Assembly (NCBI GenBank): GCA_009786185.1 | Contig: WQTS01000125.1 | Coordinates: 1 to 39,725 of the forward strand | Direction of reading: 5' to 3' | Length of the DNA stretch: 39,725 nt | Source of the DNA: Bacteroidota bacterium | Lineage (GTDB): Bacteria > Bacteroidota > Bacteroidia > Bacteroidales > WCHB1-69 | Shown: positions 32,467 to 39,725 of the stretch, one piece after another | How positions within the stretch are numbered: position 1 is the stretch's first letter | How the letters are laid out: every line of letters begins with the position of its first letter | Notes under the pieces: generated by a model | Database searches by the model: none | The model's input: the letters and a program-made list of their open reading frames with translations, nothing else | Told to the model about the DNA's origin: nothing | Program-made: the position numbers and the translations under genes

Positions 32467-35400
32467 AATCTTGGAATTCTATAAATAAAATGCCACCAGG
32501 CAGAAGAAAAAGGAGGTGTGTCTACCCATGGATATACACCGGCTCCCATCCCGTGACGATGGATTAAATTTATCATATTAATATTATTACTTTCACCATA
32601 GTTAGGATATAGCCCCTGATTTCTATAATTGCTCATCCAGGCATGCCACTCTTCGTATGAATCCATTCCTGATGTTCTTCCTGAACGGATTCTTTGACTA
32701 TGATCTAATTCATGATACGCATTTAATGCCAAGAAGTCATAATTTTGCTCAAATGCTGTACTATTATAGAAAATATTTCCTTTCCGATCAGTTATTGCAG
32801 GGTCTGGATTATTTTTAAACCATTCGTGATTTGGATCATACGTTCCTCTAAATCCAAAATACTTCAAAGCCCTTTGCTGTTGCCCGCCTGCTACAAAACG
32901 ACTTAAAACTTGATCATGGTCTCTAAACCCTTGCCCTCTCACCAAATTTGAAAATTGTTGCGGAAGTATGGCAGCCGAGAAAGAGGGATTAAAAGACCAC
33001 CCTCGCCCTTCTTGCCACTGGGCAGCTGATATATTGGCACTAAGTACATCGTTTGTGACATTCCAATTAACCCCTATAGTAGCTATGTTTGAACTAAATG
33101 GAAGTCCTGCATACGAACTCAGCCCTGCAGTCCATCCAAGGCTAAATCCGCTCTGTGTAGAATATGAAGCATAAACTGTATTAAATGCTGCTGTAACTCC
33201 CACACTGGCAGAAAAATCGTTGTTGGAAAGATTATATCCAACATTAGCGCTTGCACTAAGTACTCCCGGTATGCCTACACCAAAAGTAAATCCTACACTT
33301 AACCCGCCTTGTGCACTCCAACTAAAAGTGGGAAAGAACCAAATAAAATCCCCTGTTGGGTCCACATACATTAGTGGATTATTTCTTGCATAACTATACC
33401 TATTAAAATCCTGCGTAAAACTACTATTCGCCACGTACTTATCCGGCGAAAAGAACCTGCCGATTATAGGGTCATACAACCGCCCATTCATATTAATGAT
33501 CTTGAAAAAGGGATAGTGTTCGTGTCCTGTAAACCCACGATAGGTAAGTGTAAAGGTATTCAAGGGCTCTCCTCGTTGCGGTTCTTCGTAGATACTGGTG
33601 TCTGAAATAGGTTGCGGGTATCGTATCAGATAATTTCCCCATGGGTCAAAATAATTGCGCTGCCTCACTTGTTTGTTGGCATTGGTAATGGCACAATAAC
33701 TGCCCAAATGGTCGGTGTGAATGTAGTACATGCTGTCGGTAGAAGCGATAGTATAATCGGGCAAATCCGGTAATTCACCGGTGCCGCCGCCAACTGTGTC
33801 GGTACTGTGGACTCTATTCGTAATATACAACGCCACCACGCCATTGTCGCCGTAAATGTAATGATAGCCGCGAACGGCGCCGGTGGTGTAATCCACCTCT
33901 CTTTCGTAGTGTTTATTAATGTAATAGTGAATAGACTCTGTAGCAATCTCTTTTTTTCTTATCATCATATTGCGCTGTTGGTTGGCACCGTAAGAAAGCT
34001 CAAGTTTGTAATCTCCTTCAATAATTTGAGTGGGCTGGTTAAAGAAGTTGTAGGTTACATCGCAATTATTGAAAGGAATAACAGTATGGTTTACCGGTGT
34101 TATTTTGGTTACTGCGTGTGGTTTATCTATACCAACCTCTCCATACGAGTAGTTTCCCAACCTGGAATTACTTTCAATGTTACCACTGTAGCAGTAGGAA
34201 AAATTTTGCACTCTTTCCGTTTGCCATATAGCGCCGTAATTAATTTGGGTTAACCTGTCTAATTTATCATAAGTGTAACTCTCGGAACGATTTATTACAC
34301 TTTCAGAGCGTGAACTCATTAATCCCTGTTCATTATAAGTATAACGATAATTTAAAATGGCGCTATCCAACGTATATGCCTGCTCACCAATAATTTTTTC
34401 TCTTTCTGCTTCGCCAATAGGAATACTTGTTCTCTTGCTGCCGGTTTGAATGCGGGTGGGTAAACCGTGTGCAGTATAAGTATAGTGGGTGGCTACGCCG
34501 TTACCGTATTCGCAACGGGTGGGGGCATGATACATGTTTCGTGCATTCACTTTATAAATGAGGCTGTTATCATCGCTACGCCGGATTTCGTTTAGTTTTC
34601 CGGTAGGCGTATAGTTATAGGTTACGGCAAAAGAGTTTGGGTAGGTAAGTGTAGCTAATTGCCCTATTGCGGTATAAGCATAGGTGTGTGTATACTGTTT
34701 TCCACTAACTACCTTTGTGTGTTGGTGTAAACGGCTTAAACTATCGTAAGTAAAAGTTTCCGATCCTGCATTGTTAATTTTTATTTGATGCAACTTTCCT
34801 CTTCCTTTATGGGTAGCGGTAAAATTATCGTATTCATACGTAAGCGTTCTGTGCGTTGTATCGGAAGTTATATATTGTTTTTGAGTTACCCGCCCTAATT
34901 TGTCGTATTGATATTTGGTAATGTTGTTATTTGCATCTTTTTGTTCTATCAATTCATTAAAACCGTTGTATTTAGAAGTAATCTTTCCTGCATTGGGTTC
35001 TTCAATAGAGAGGCGATTGCCCCACAAATCGGACAAGATTGTAGTAATACCATTATGAGTGGTTATATAGGTTTCGTGCTGTCTGTCAGCGGTAATTTCA
35101 TAAGTATATCCAACAATGCTTCCATTGTTATCGGTAGCGTTAATTATTCTTCCTAAGGCATCGTAATCTTTCGATGAAGACACATTATTGCGTAAGCTAT
35201 CCATAACAATTACTTTACTTTCAATGTAAGTATAAGATAGATTAGTATAAGGCGCCTTTTCAGTACGTATCCTTCCATAAGCATCGTAGGTATATTCATG
35301 CCAAATTTTTTCCTGTGCATTAGTTGTATTGAACGGATAAGAAGTTCTTTTCACTTGACCTTTGCTATTATATTCAGTATCAATATAGTTACCATCATCC

Positions 35401-38400
35401 AAGCGACACACTTCCCGCCCTAAAATATCATAATAAACCTCTAAAGTTGGTTTTCCGGTTGAAGTGGTTTTAGTATAATAGCGAGCATTAGATGGATGTG
35501 AAGCGTTGTGCCAATGTGTTGAAATATTCGTTTGTGTACCATCAGGATAGTTAATCCGTCTAAGATTTCCAAAAGCATCGTAATTATAGTTCGTGGTTAG
35601 CCCATTTACGCCAGTTTCGGATGTTTTGCTTCCTGTTCTAGGATCATAAGAAAATTTCGTTTCGAGGTTTGTAAAATCAGGATTTTTCATACTTGTTACA
35701 AAACGTTGCGTATTATCGTATCCGTATGTTTCTATTCGTGACTCACAGCCTGCTGCCGAAACTATTTTTTTGCCATAAACGCCGGTAGGGAAATAATCTT
35801 CATAAGAGGTAGTAATGGAACCATGAATGTTTCCTTTTCGAACCGATCTCAAGCGTCCTCGCTGCCCCGGAGGGTAATAAGCATAGGTGGTTGTATCAAC
35901 AATCAGAGGACTTGGGGTGTTGCCTTTTTTGTATTGTTGCGTACTAAGAATACTTTCAAGAACAGTTTTTTTCTGATTGTCGCTGAGTGTAATTGTTTCA
36001 TAAGAGTAAGTCTTTGTTTCAGAGTGCATCCATTGATCAGTGTTGTAACTGCTATAGGTTTTGGTATTGCTTTCTGCCAACCGTCCTGCGTCATCTAAAG
36101 TAGTTGTTGCTATGGTTTTGGTTCTATAAAGGTGTTTATCTGTGGTTATTTTATCAAAATAGTGGATATAGCGGTACGAATAAACTCCAATCCGTTTTAT
36201 TTGATTCGAATATTCTATACTCGCAAAACTGTATGGATATGCGTAACTGATATAGTGATGTATAGGAACTAAAATTTCTTTATTACCATAGTGCACTCCA
36301 TTTTGAATGTAATAAAAATCATCAATTTTATAAAACAATAGATTATTTTTTCCGCTTTGATAATCAAGACAGTCAAAACGTCTAAAACCTAAAAAAGCAT
36401 TTCTACGGCAGCTAAAAGCAGGTGCAGAGAATGAATATTCCAATATATCAAAGCTATCTATATCATTTGATACTTGCAGAGATTTTACTGTTGGAAGAAA
36501 GTATTTTTTAAAAACGCGAAAGGGTTTTGGATCAAAATAAGTTAAATTTTCTGCTAAATGATATCCGAAATTATATGTTAGTTTGATTACTTTACCCATT
36601 CCATCGGTAATTTGTATTGGAAATTCATATTGTTCGTTTTTATTAGCATATATTATTCTTGGTCTATCGGAAATACTAGCACGCATGAGAATATCTATTT
36701 TCCCATCTCCATTAAAATCTCCTAAATCATAGTGTTCTCTAGTGGGATAGAATTCATTTAATGGAATTTGCTCCTTACGATTAAAATGGCATGTTCCATC
36801 ATTTTCAATTTTATTTAGATAATAAAAATCTAATCTTGTTTTTCCTGTAGTTCCGTCAATCCAAGTAACTCCTTGAATGATTTCATCTTTGCCATCTCCA
36901 TTAATATCGGCAATAATAACAGGATGCATAGGTGGAGCTCTAAGGGTATTATTCAATGGTGTTGCATCTAATTGCGACATGTTTTGTCCGGGATGAATAA
37001 ATGTATAGTCTCCTTTTCCTATATGCAATAGCCACTTTTTATCGCTGGTATATACCAATGCGTCTTTTATACCGTCTCCGTTAAAATCTCCGTAATATAC
37101 ATGATGCCAAATCGTAGGAAAACCATCAGAATGGACAAGTTTAGCACCCCCGCTATATTCATATGTATATGCTGTATGTATGCCAGATGGAACATCCATT
37201 ATTAGTTGAACGTTATCTCTTCCATTACCATCTATGTCAGCAACAATAATTTTATATGGATTACTAGTGGTAAACCTTAAGTAAGTATCCTTGTTATAAT
37301 CAAGCAATTCATAATTCCGATTGTCTTTACTACAAAGAAACAACATTCTACTTATATAATCCAATGATTCATGAAAGTTTCCGAAATAGACATCCTTTAA
37401 ATTCTCAAAAGTTCCTATATCGTGAGCAGTGTAATTAGGAACTAATTTTAATTTTGTAAAAGTCCATTTATTAGTATTGAATTCCTCTGCAATAATTAAC
37501 TCATCTTTACCATCAGAATCTAAATCATACGCAAAAAAGCGACATCGCGGATAACCTGCGTGAAATCCTTCTCTCTCAAATATATAGGATTTGCTGGAAG
37601 GAGAGTATAAGTAAAGCCTCCAAATATTTTGGTTACTGCCTATGTTGTGGATAACAATATCAGTATACCCATCTCCATTAAAATCTCCGGTTAGAATTCT
37701 TCCATTAGGCAATCCGCTTATTTGCTGTGTGGCATCAATGGATGTATTTTGTTCTCCCCACTCAATGGTAGTCGCATTAAGTTGGGTCCCATTTTCACCG
37801 CTTAAAACAACCTCTTTCAAGTGCGCAGTACGCTCTCCAGAGCCTCCTTCATTATAATTAAACTTATATTCTCGTACAACTGTATTACCAAAAAATACTG
37901 TAACTGTTTTCAATAATTTTGTTTGTGGTACTCCGTAACCTCCTACAAAATAGGTGTTTTTACCTAAATTATCCGGTAATGGAGTATAACCAAACTTTAT
38001 TCTGGCATAAGGTTGCAGCTTACTACTTGTATTGCCTGTATAATGAATTTCGTCAATCCAAATCTCCTTATTATTGGATTGTTCGTAATGAAAGGTCATA
38101 AAATTACCATTGACATCTGTAACTCTACTAACAAACCAACTTAATGTAGAATTACTACCACCTCCCAAGTCTTGCCTGGAATTGTTTCCATGTCCATATT
38201 GAATAATAGTTCCATCATCGGTATAGGCTTCAAAATATTCAGGATGACCGGTTGTTCCTTTATATGAAACAACACGTGTAAAATTCTCCACCTCAGTGGC
38301 ATAATCTCCCCCAACAGCTCCATAAATTCCACCATTTGGCCTAAGCAATCGCTCACCGTCTAATGCAAATCTATCATTACCATTAAATTTTATTGTCGTT

Positions 38401-38717
38401 GTATTACCACTGTCATAATAAGGCGTTTGCCCGCATCTCGTAATTGCCGACAATCCCGCCAAATTCCATTTCATCCCCAAAATTCCCATACCCCCAAAAC
38501 TATTATAAACAATAGACAAATTAGGCTGCATGCCCATGGTGCCCGGCACCACCTCAATAGGTATAGTATAAGTAGCCGCCCCCATCGGCGATACATCAAT
38601 AACACCCGGAATGGCGCCTACAGGATTTTGTGCTTGAAGCATAAAAACACTTGCAAAAAAGATGTGCAACATTACAACAACACATCGAAAGCTATTTTTT
38701 TGTATCATTTTTCTCAT
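32460..38717 (-). CDS. SpvB/FG-GAP and RHS-repeat protein with metallopeptidase-like toxin tip
   Basis: This 2085-residue exported protein starts at 38717 (MRKMIQKNSFRC), 4 bases after the upstream gene's stop; the earlier ATG at 38759 overlaps that gene. A signal peptide (to about 29, MLQAQ) leads to an SpvB-like β-sandwich (AATYTIPIEVVPGTMGMQPNLS). Six FG-GAP/VCBS units with DxDGDG-type Ca-binding loops follow near residues 343, 395, 493, 543, 602 and 666. YD/RHS repeats cover about 1000-1700 (YDAFGNLRR, YDILGREV, YDKLGRVTQ). The RHS core (RLYDPIIGRFFSPD, then NRYSYARNNPLMYVDPTG) ends at 1789. The last 296 residues are a variable tip: a Gly/Ser-rich β-part, then a region with HELDH (2002-2006) and EEWHAW (from 2022). 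It has no T9SS CTD. Confidence 0.9.
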   Translation of the reverse strand: MRKMIQKNSFRCVVVMLHIFFASVFMLQAQNPVGAIPGVIDVSPMGAATYTIPIEVVPGTMGMQPNLSIVYNSFGGMGILGMKWNLAGLSAITRCGQTPYYDSGNTTTIKFNGNDRFALDGERLLRPNGGIYGAVGGDYATEVENFTRVVSYKGTTGHPEYFEAYTDDGTIIQYGHGNNSRQDLGGGSNSTLSWFVSRVTDVNGNFMTFHYEQSNNKEIWIDEIHYTGNTSSKLQPYARIKFGYTPLPDNLGKNTYFVGGYGVPQTKLLKTVTVFFGNTVVREYKFNYNEGGSGERTAHLKEVVLSGENGTQLNATTIEWGEQNTSIDATQQISGLPNGRILTGDFNGDGYTDIVIHNIGSNQNIWRLYLYSPSSKSYIFEREGFHAGYPRCRFFAYDLDSDGKDELIIAEEFNTNKWTFTKLKLVPNYTAHDIGTFENLKDVYFGNFHESLDYISRMLFLCSKDNRNYELLDYNKDTYLRFTTSNPYKIIVADIDGNGRDNVQLIMDVPSGIHTAYTYEYSGGAKLVHSDGFPTIWHHVYYGDFNGDGIKDALVYTSDKKWLLHIGKGDYTFIHPGQNMSQLDATPLNNTLRAPPMHPVIIADINGDGKDEIIQGVTWIDGTTGKTRLDFYYLNKIENDGTCHFNRKEQIPLNEFYPTREHYDLGDFNGDGKIDILMRASISDRPRIIYANKNEQYEFPIQITDGMGKVIKLTYNFGYHLAENLTYFDPKPFRVFKKYFLPTVKSLQVSNDIDSFDILEYSFSAPAFSCRRNAFLGFRRFDCLDYQSGKNNLLFYKIDDFYYIQNGVHYGNKEILVPIHHYISYAYPYSFASIEYSNQIKRIGVYSYRYIHYFDKITTDKHLYRTKTIATTTLDDAGRLAESNTKTYSSYNTDQWMHSETKTYSYETITLSDNQKKTVLESILSTQQYKKGNTPSPLIVDTTTYAYYPPGQRGRLRSVRKGNIHGSITTSYEDYFPTGVYGKKIVSAAGCESRIETYGYDNTQRFVTSMKNPDFTNLETKFSYDPRTGSKTSETGVNGLTTNYNYDAFGNLRRINYPDGTQTNISTHWHNASHPSNARYYTKTTSTGKPTLEVYYDILGREVCRLDDGNYIDTEYNSKGQVKRTSYPFNTTNAQEKIWHEYTYDAYGRIRTEKAPYTNLSYTYIESKVIVMDSLRNNVSSSKDYDALGRIINATDNNGSIVGYTYEITADRQHETYITTHNGITTILSDLWGNRLSIEEPNAGKITSKYNGFNELIEQKDANNNITKYQYDKLGRVTQKQYITSDTTHRTLTYEYDNFTATHKGRGKLHQIKINNAGSETFTYDSLSRLHQHTKVVSGKQYTHTYAYTAIGQLATLTYPNSFAVTYNYTPTGKLNEIRRSDDNSLIYKVNARNMYHAPTRCEYGNGVATHYTYTAHGLPTRIQTGSKRTSIPIGEAEREKIIGEQAYTLDSAILNYRYTYNEQGLMSSRSESVINRSESYTYDKLDRLTQINYGAIWQTERVQNFSYCYSGNIESNSRLGNYSYGEVGIDKPHAVTKITPVNHTVIPFNNCDVTYNFFNQPTQIIEGDYKLELSYGANQQRNMMIRKKEIATESIHYYINKHYEREVDYTTGAVRGYHYIYGDNGVVALYITNRVHSTDTVGGGTGELPDLPDYTIASTDSMYYIHTDHLGSYCAITNANKQVRQRNYFDPWGNYLIRYPQPISDTSIYEEPQRGEPLNTFTLTYRGFTGHEHYPFFKIINMNGRLYDPIIGRFFSPDKYVANSSFTQDFNRYSYARNNPLMYVDPTGDFIWFFPTFSWSAQGGLSVGFTFGVGIPGVLSASANVGYNLSNNDFSASVGVTAAFNTVYASYSTQSGFSLGWTAGLSSYAGLPFSSNIATIGVNWNVTNDVLSANISAAQWQEGRGWSFNPSFSAAILPQQFSNLVRGQGFRDHDQVLSRFVAGGQQQRALKYFGFRGTYDPNHEWFKNNPDPAITDRKGNIFYNSTAFEQNYDFLALNAYHELDHSQRIRSGRTSGMDSYEEWHAWMSNYRNQGLYPNYGESNNINMINLIHRHGMGAGVYPWVDTPPFSSAWWHFIYRIPRLW

Positions 38718-38721
38718 AGTG

Positions 38722-39303
38722 TTATTGTTTAATAATTTTCCAATCTTCCGTAACATCATTAATATGCACTTTCAAAATATAGCTTCCTTTAGAAAGTCCG
38801 GCTAAAGAAACAACGGTAGTTGCCGAGTGTACCGGTTGTTCTTGTAAGAGTTGCCCGGTAAGGGAGAACAGTCTAAATACTCCCGTTTGCAAATTTTCCA
38901 TGTTGGAAATTTCTAAGGTTATTTTTTCAGTAGTGGGATTGGGGTAGACTTTTATGGCCATTTGAGCAATTTTTTCTACAAAATATCTTGCTTCTTCCGG
39001 CGTTGTGGATGCGCTCGGGGGCATTAAGGATGCTAACTCTTCCGTTTCTATCTGAGCTTCGGCAGCAAAGTTTTGTGCCGGTTGTAAAAATGTTAACTCT
39101 TCCCCTGTTTCTACCGGCTCAGTTGCCGCATATTCCGGTTCTGCTGGCGGCGGTGGCGCTAACAAGGGTGCTTGCATCGGTACCACTTTGCGGCTTGTAC
39201 GGTTTCCCGCAGCATCATAAGAATATTGGCGAGGTAAGGGATCTTGTGCCATGCAGAATATTGGCAAACTTAAACATAGTAAAAAAATAAATTTTCTAAT
39301 CAT
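38722..39303 (-). CDS. Small T9SS type A sorting-domain protein with one RHS-like motif
   Basis: The 193-residue protein has a signal peptide (MIRKFIFLLCLSLPIFCMA), then QYSYDAAGNRTSR at 27-38, a YD/RHS-type repeat unit. A Pro/Glu/Ala-rich linker (40-110, with APPPPAEPEYA) leads to a classic type A Por-secretion C-terminal domain from 117: IKVYPNPTTEKITLEIS, LFSLTGQLL, VVSLAGLSKGSYILKV and the terminal DWKIIKQ. The CTD targets proteins through the type IX outer-membrane translocon, so the product should be surface-exposed or released. The RHS gene follows directly (4 bases), suggesting one operon. A weak -7 (TATTTTCG) lies 32 bases before the start at 39342-39335. Confidence 0.88.
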   Translation of the reverse strand: MIRKFIFLLCLSLPIFCMAQDPLPRQYSYDAAGNRTSRKVVPMQAPLLAPPPPAEPEYAATEPVETGEELTFLQPAQNFAAEAQIETEELASLMPPSASTTPEEARYFVEKIAQMAIKVYPNPTTEKITLEISNMENLQTGVFRLFSLTGQLLQEQPVHSATTVVSLAGLSKGSYILKVHINDVTEDWKIIKQ

Positions 39304-39455
39304 ACACCATAATTTTTCCTTAATAACTCAGGTGCGAAAATAGAAAATATTTAAAAAATCATTTTTTTAATCATCTCAAATAATCACCTTTTTATCAACA
39401 ATAGATGTTTAAAAAAACTTTATTCCCTACATCATGCAGCATATCTAAAAAATAA

Positions 39456-39463
39456 TATATTTG
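39456..39463 (+). promoter_or_regulatory. -7 element for the tonB-like gene
   Basis: TATATTTG matches TAnnTTTG and is 44 bases before the ATG at 39508. The base triplet at the ideal -33 distance is ATG instead of TTG, so it is a partial match. A short inverted repeat, TGCGG/CCGCA (39462-39466 and 39475-39479), lies in the expected leader. Confidence 0.5.
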
Positions 39464-39507
39464 CGGCGATTTTACCGCAGTAAAAAATAACGTTAAAAAT
39501 AATCAAT

Positions 39508-39725
39508 ATGATAGAGAAAAAATCTTTTAAAGGTGATCTTGAAAAAAGAAAAAACACCTACCTGCTTATCGGATTTGTAGTAACTTTAGCGCTTGTTTAC
39601 GCCAGCTTTGAACTCTTCGCTACCAACGATTTAGCTACAAATTTAGGCATGCAAGATGAAGAAGCCATTTTTGTAATGGACGAAGATGTTATTGCCACCG
39701 ACCCCACGCCCCCTCCCCCACCCCC
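39508..39725 (+). CDS. TonB-like energy transducer (3' end outside window)
   Basis: Only the first 72 codons are present. The product starts MIEKKSFKGDLEKRKNTYLL, has one inner-membrane anchor (IGFVVTLALVYASFELFA) and then an acidic segment running into a proline run (DPTPPPPPP) at the window edge. This is the N-terminal half of TonB: signal anchor plus the start of the Pro-rich periplasm-spanning linker. It would link ExbBD to outer-membrane receptors, but the C-terminal domain that would confirm this is not visible. It is divergent from the T9SS/RHS operon, with a 204-base gap. Confidence 0.8.
   Translation, partial: MIEKKSFKGDLEKRKNTYLLIGFVVTLALVYASFELFATNDLATNLGMQDEEAIFVMDEDVIATDPTPPPPP

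Noticed and set aside
38718..38759. 14-residue N-terminal extension of the RHS protein
   Set aside because: It overlaps the upstream gene's coding end and would put a polar stretch in front of a normal signal peptide.
39304..39507. Possible small RNA or riboswitch between the T9SS gene and tonB
   Set aside because: Only promoter-like -7 motifs and a 5-base hairpin are visible; no known riboswitch core recognised.
39706..39725. C-rich tract at the right edge considered as an assembly artefact
   Set aside because: It encodes the expected proline run of the TonB linker; still, a contig break there is plausible because of the low complexity.

Overview
The window looks like chromosome of a low-GC member of the Bacteroidota. 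Evidence: a type IX secretion (T9SS) sorting domain, TonB and an outer-membrane β-barrel receptor, DUF1573, DUF349 and head-GIN proteins, several copies of the Bacteroidota -7 promoter element (TAnnTTTG, mostly as TATTTTTG), and a general lack of Shine-Dalgarno sequences. Genus cannot be assigned. A large GltD-ferredoxin-NuoG-like protein, an RseC homologue and a SpoIIE-type phosphatase suggest anaerobic or fermentative redox metabolism (inference).

Layout. 1-9900 is mostly housekeeping: the 3' part of the redox fusion gene, endonuclease IV (nfo), recQ-prmC, rpsT, an acyl-ACP thioesterase divergent from rsgA, and a DUF1573 exported protein. 10151-12276 is a GntR/YtrA-type ABC operon (operator, ATPase, unreported 47-aa membrane peptide, permease, repressor). 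A large hairpin repeat separates it from a head-GIN lipoprotein, an outer-membrane β-barrel and an S9 peptidase (12413-17521), which end at a strong bidirectional hairpin. 17577-27906 carries a YitT protein, a DUF4197 lipoprotein, carbamate kinase, a DUF349-hslR-dus operon, a spoIIE-rseC-flippase operon and a dephospho-CoA-kinase-like protein.

27889-39303 is the accessory region, all on the minus strand. Reading in the direction of transcription it has: a small T9SS-CTD protein that itself carries one YD/RHS-like motif; a 2085-residue SpvB/FG-GAP plus RHS protein whose variable tip holds an HExxH metallopeptidase-like motif; a translationally coupled TonB-C-domain exported protein; then lipoproteins, an outer-membrane β-barrel and small exported proteins. 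Two of these last genes are broken by a single mutation each: a +1 slip in an A8 tract and an amber codon at the signal-peptide boundary. A tonB-like gene starts divergently at 39508 and runs off the window.

The best candidate for an undescribed system is this T9SS/RHS cluster: a signal-peptide-bearing RHS toxin-like protein with no sorting domain of its own, preceded by a small T9SS-CTD partner and followed by an overlapping candidate immunity gene. A second theme is small palindromic elements, present between genes and also inserted in frame inside prmC, dus and a 70-aa reading frame.

No rRNA, tRNA, CRISPR array, transposase or phage gene was recognised.
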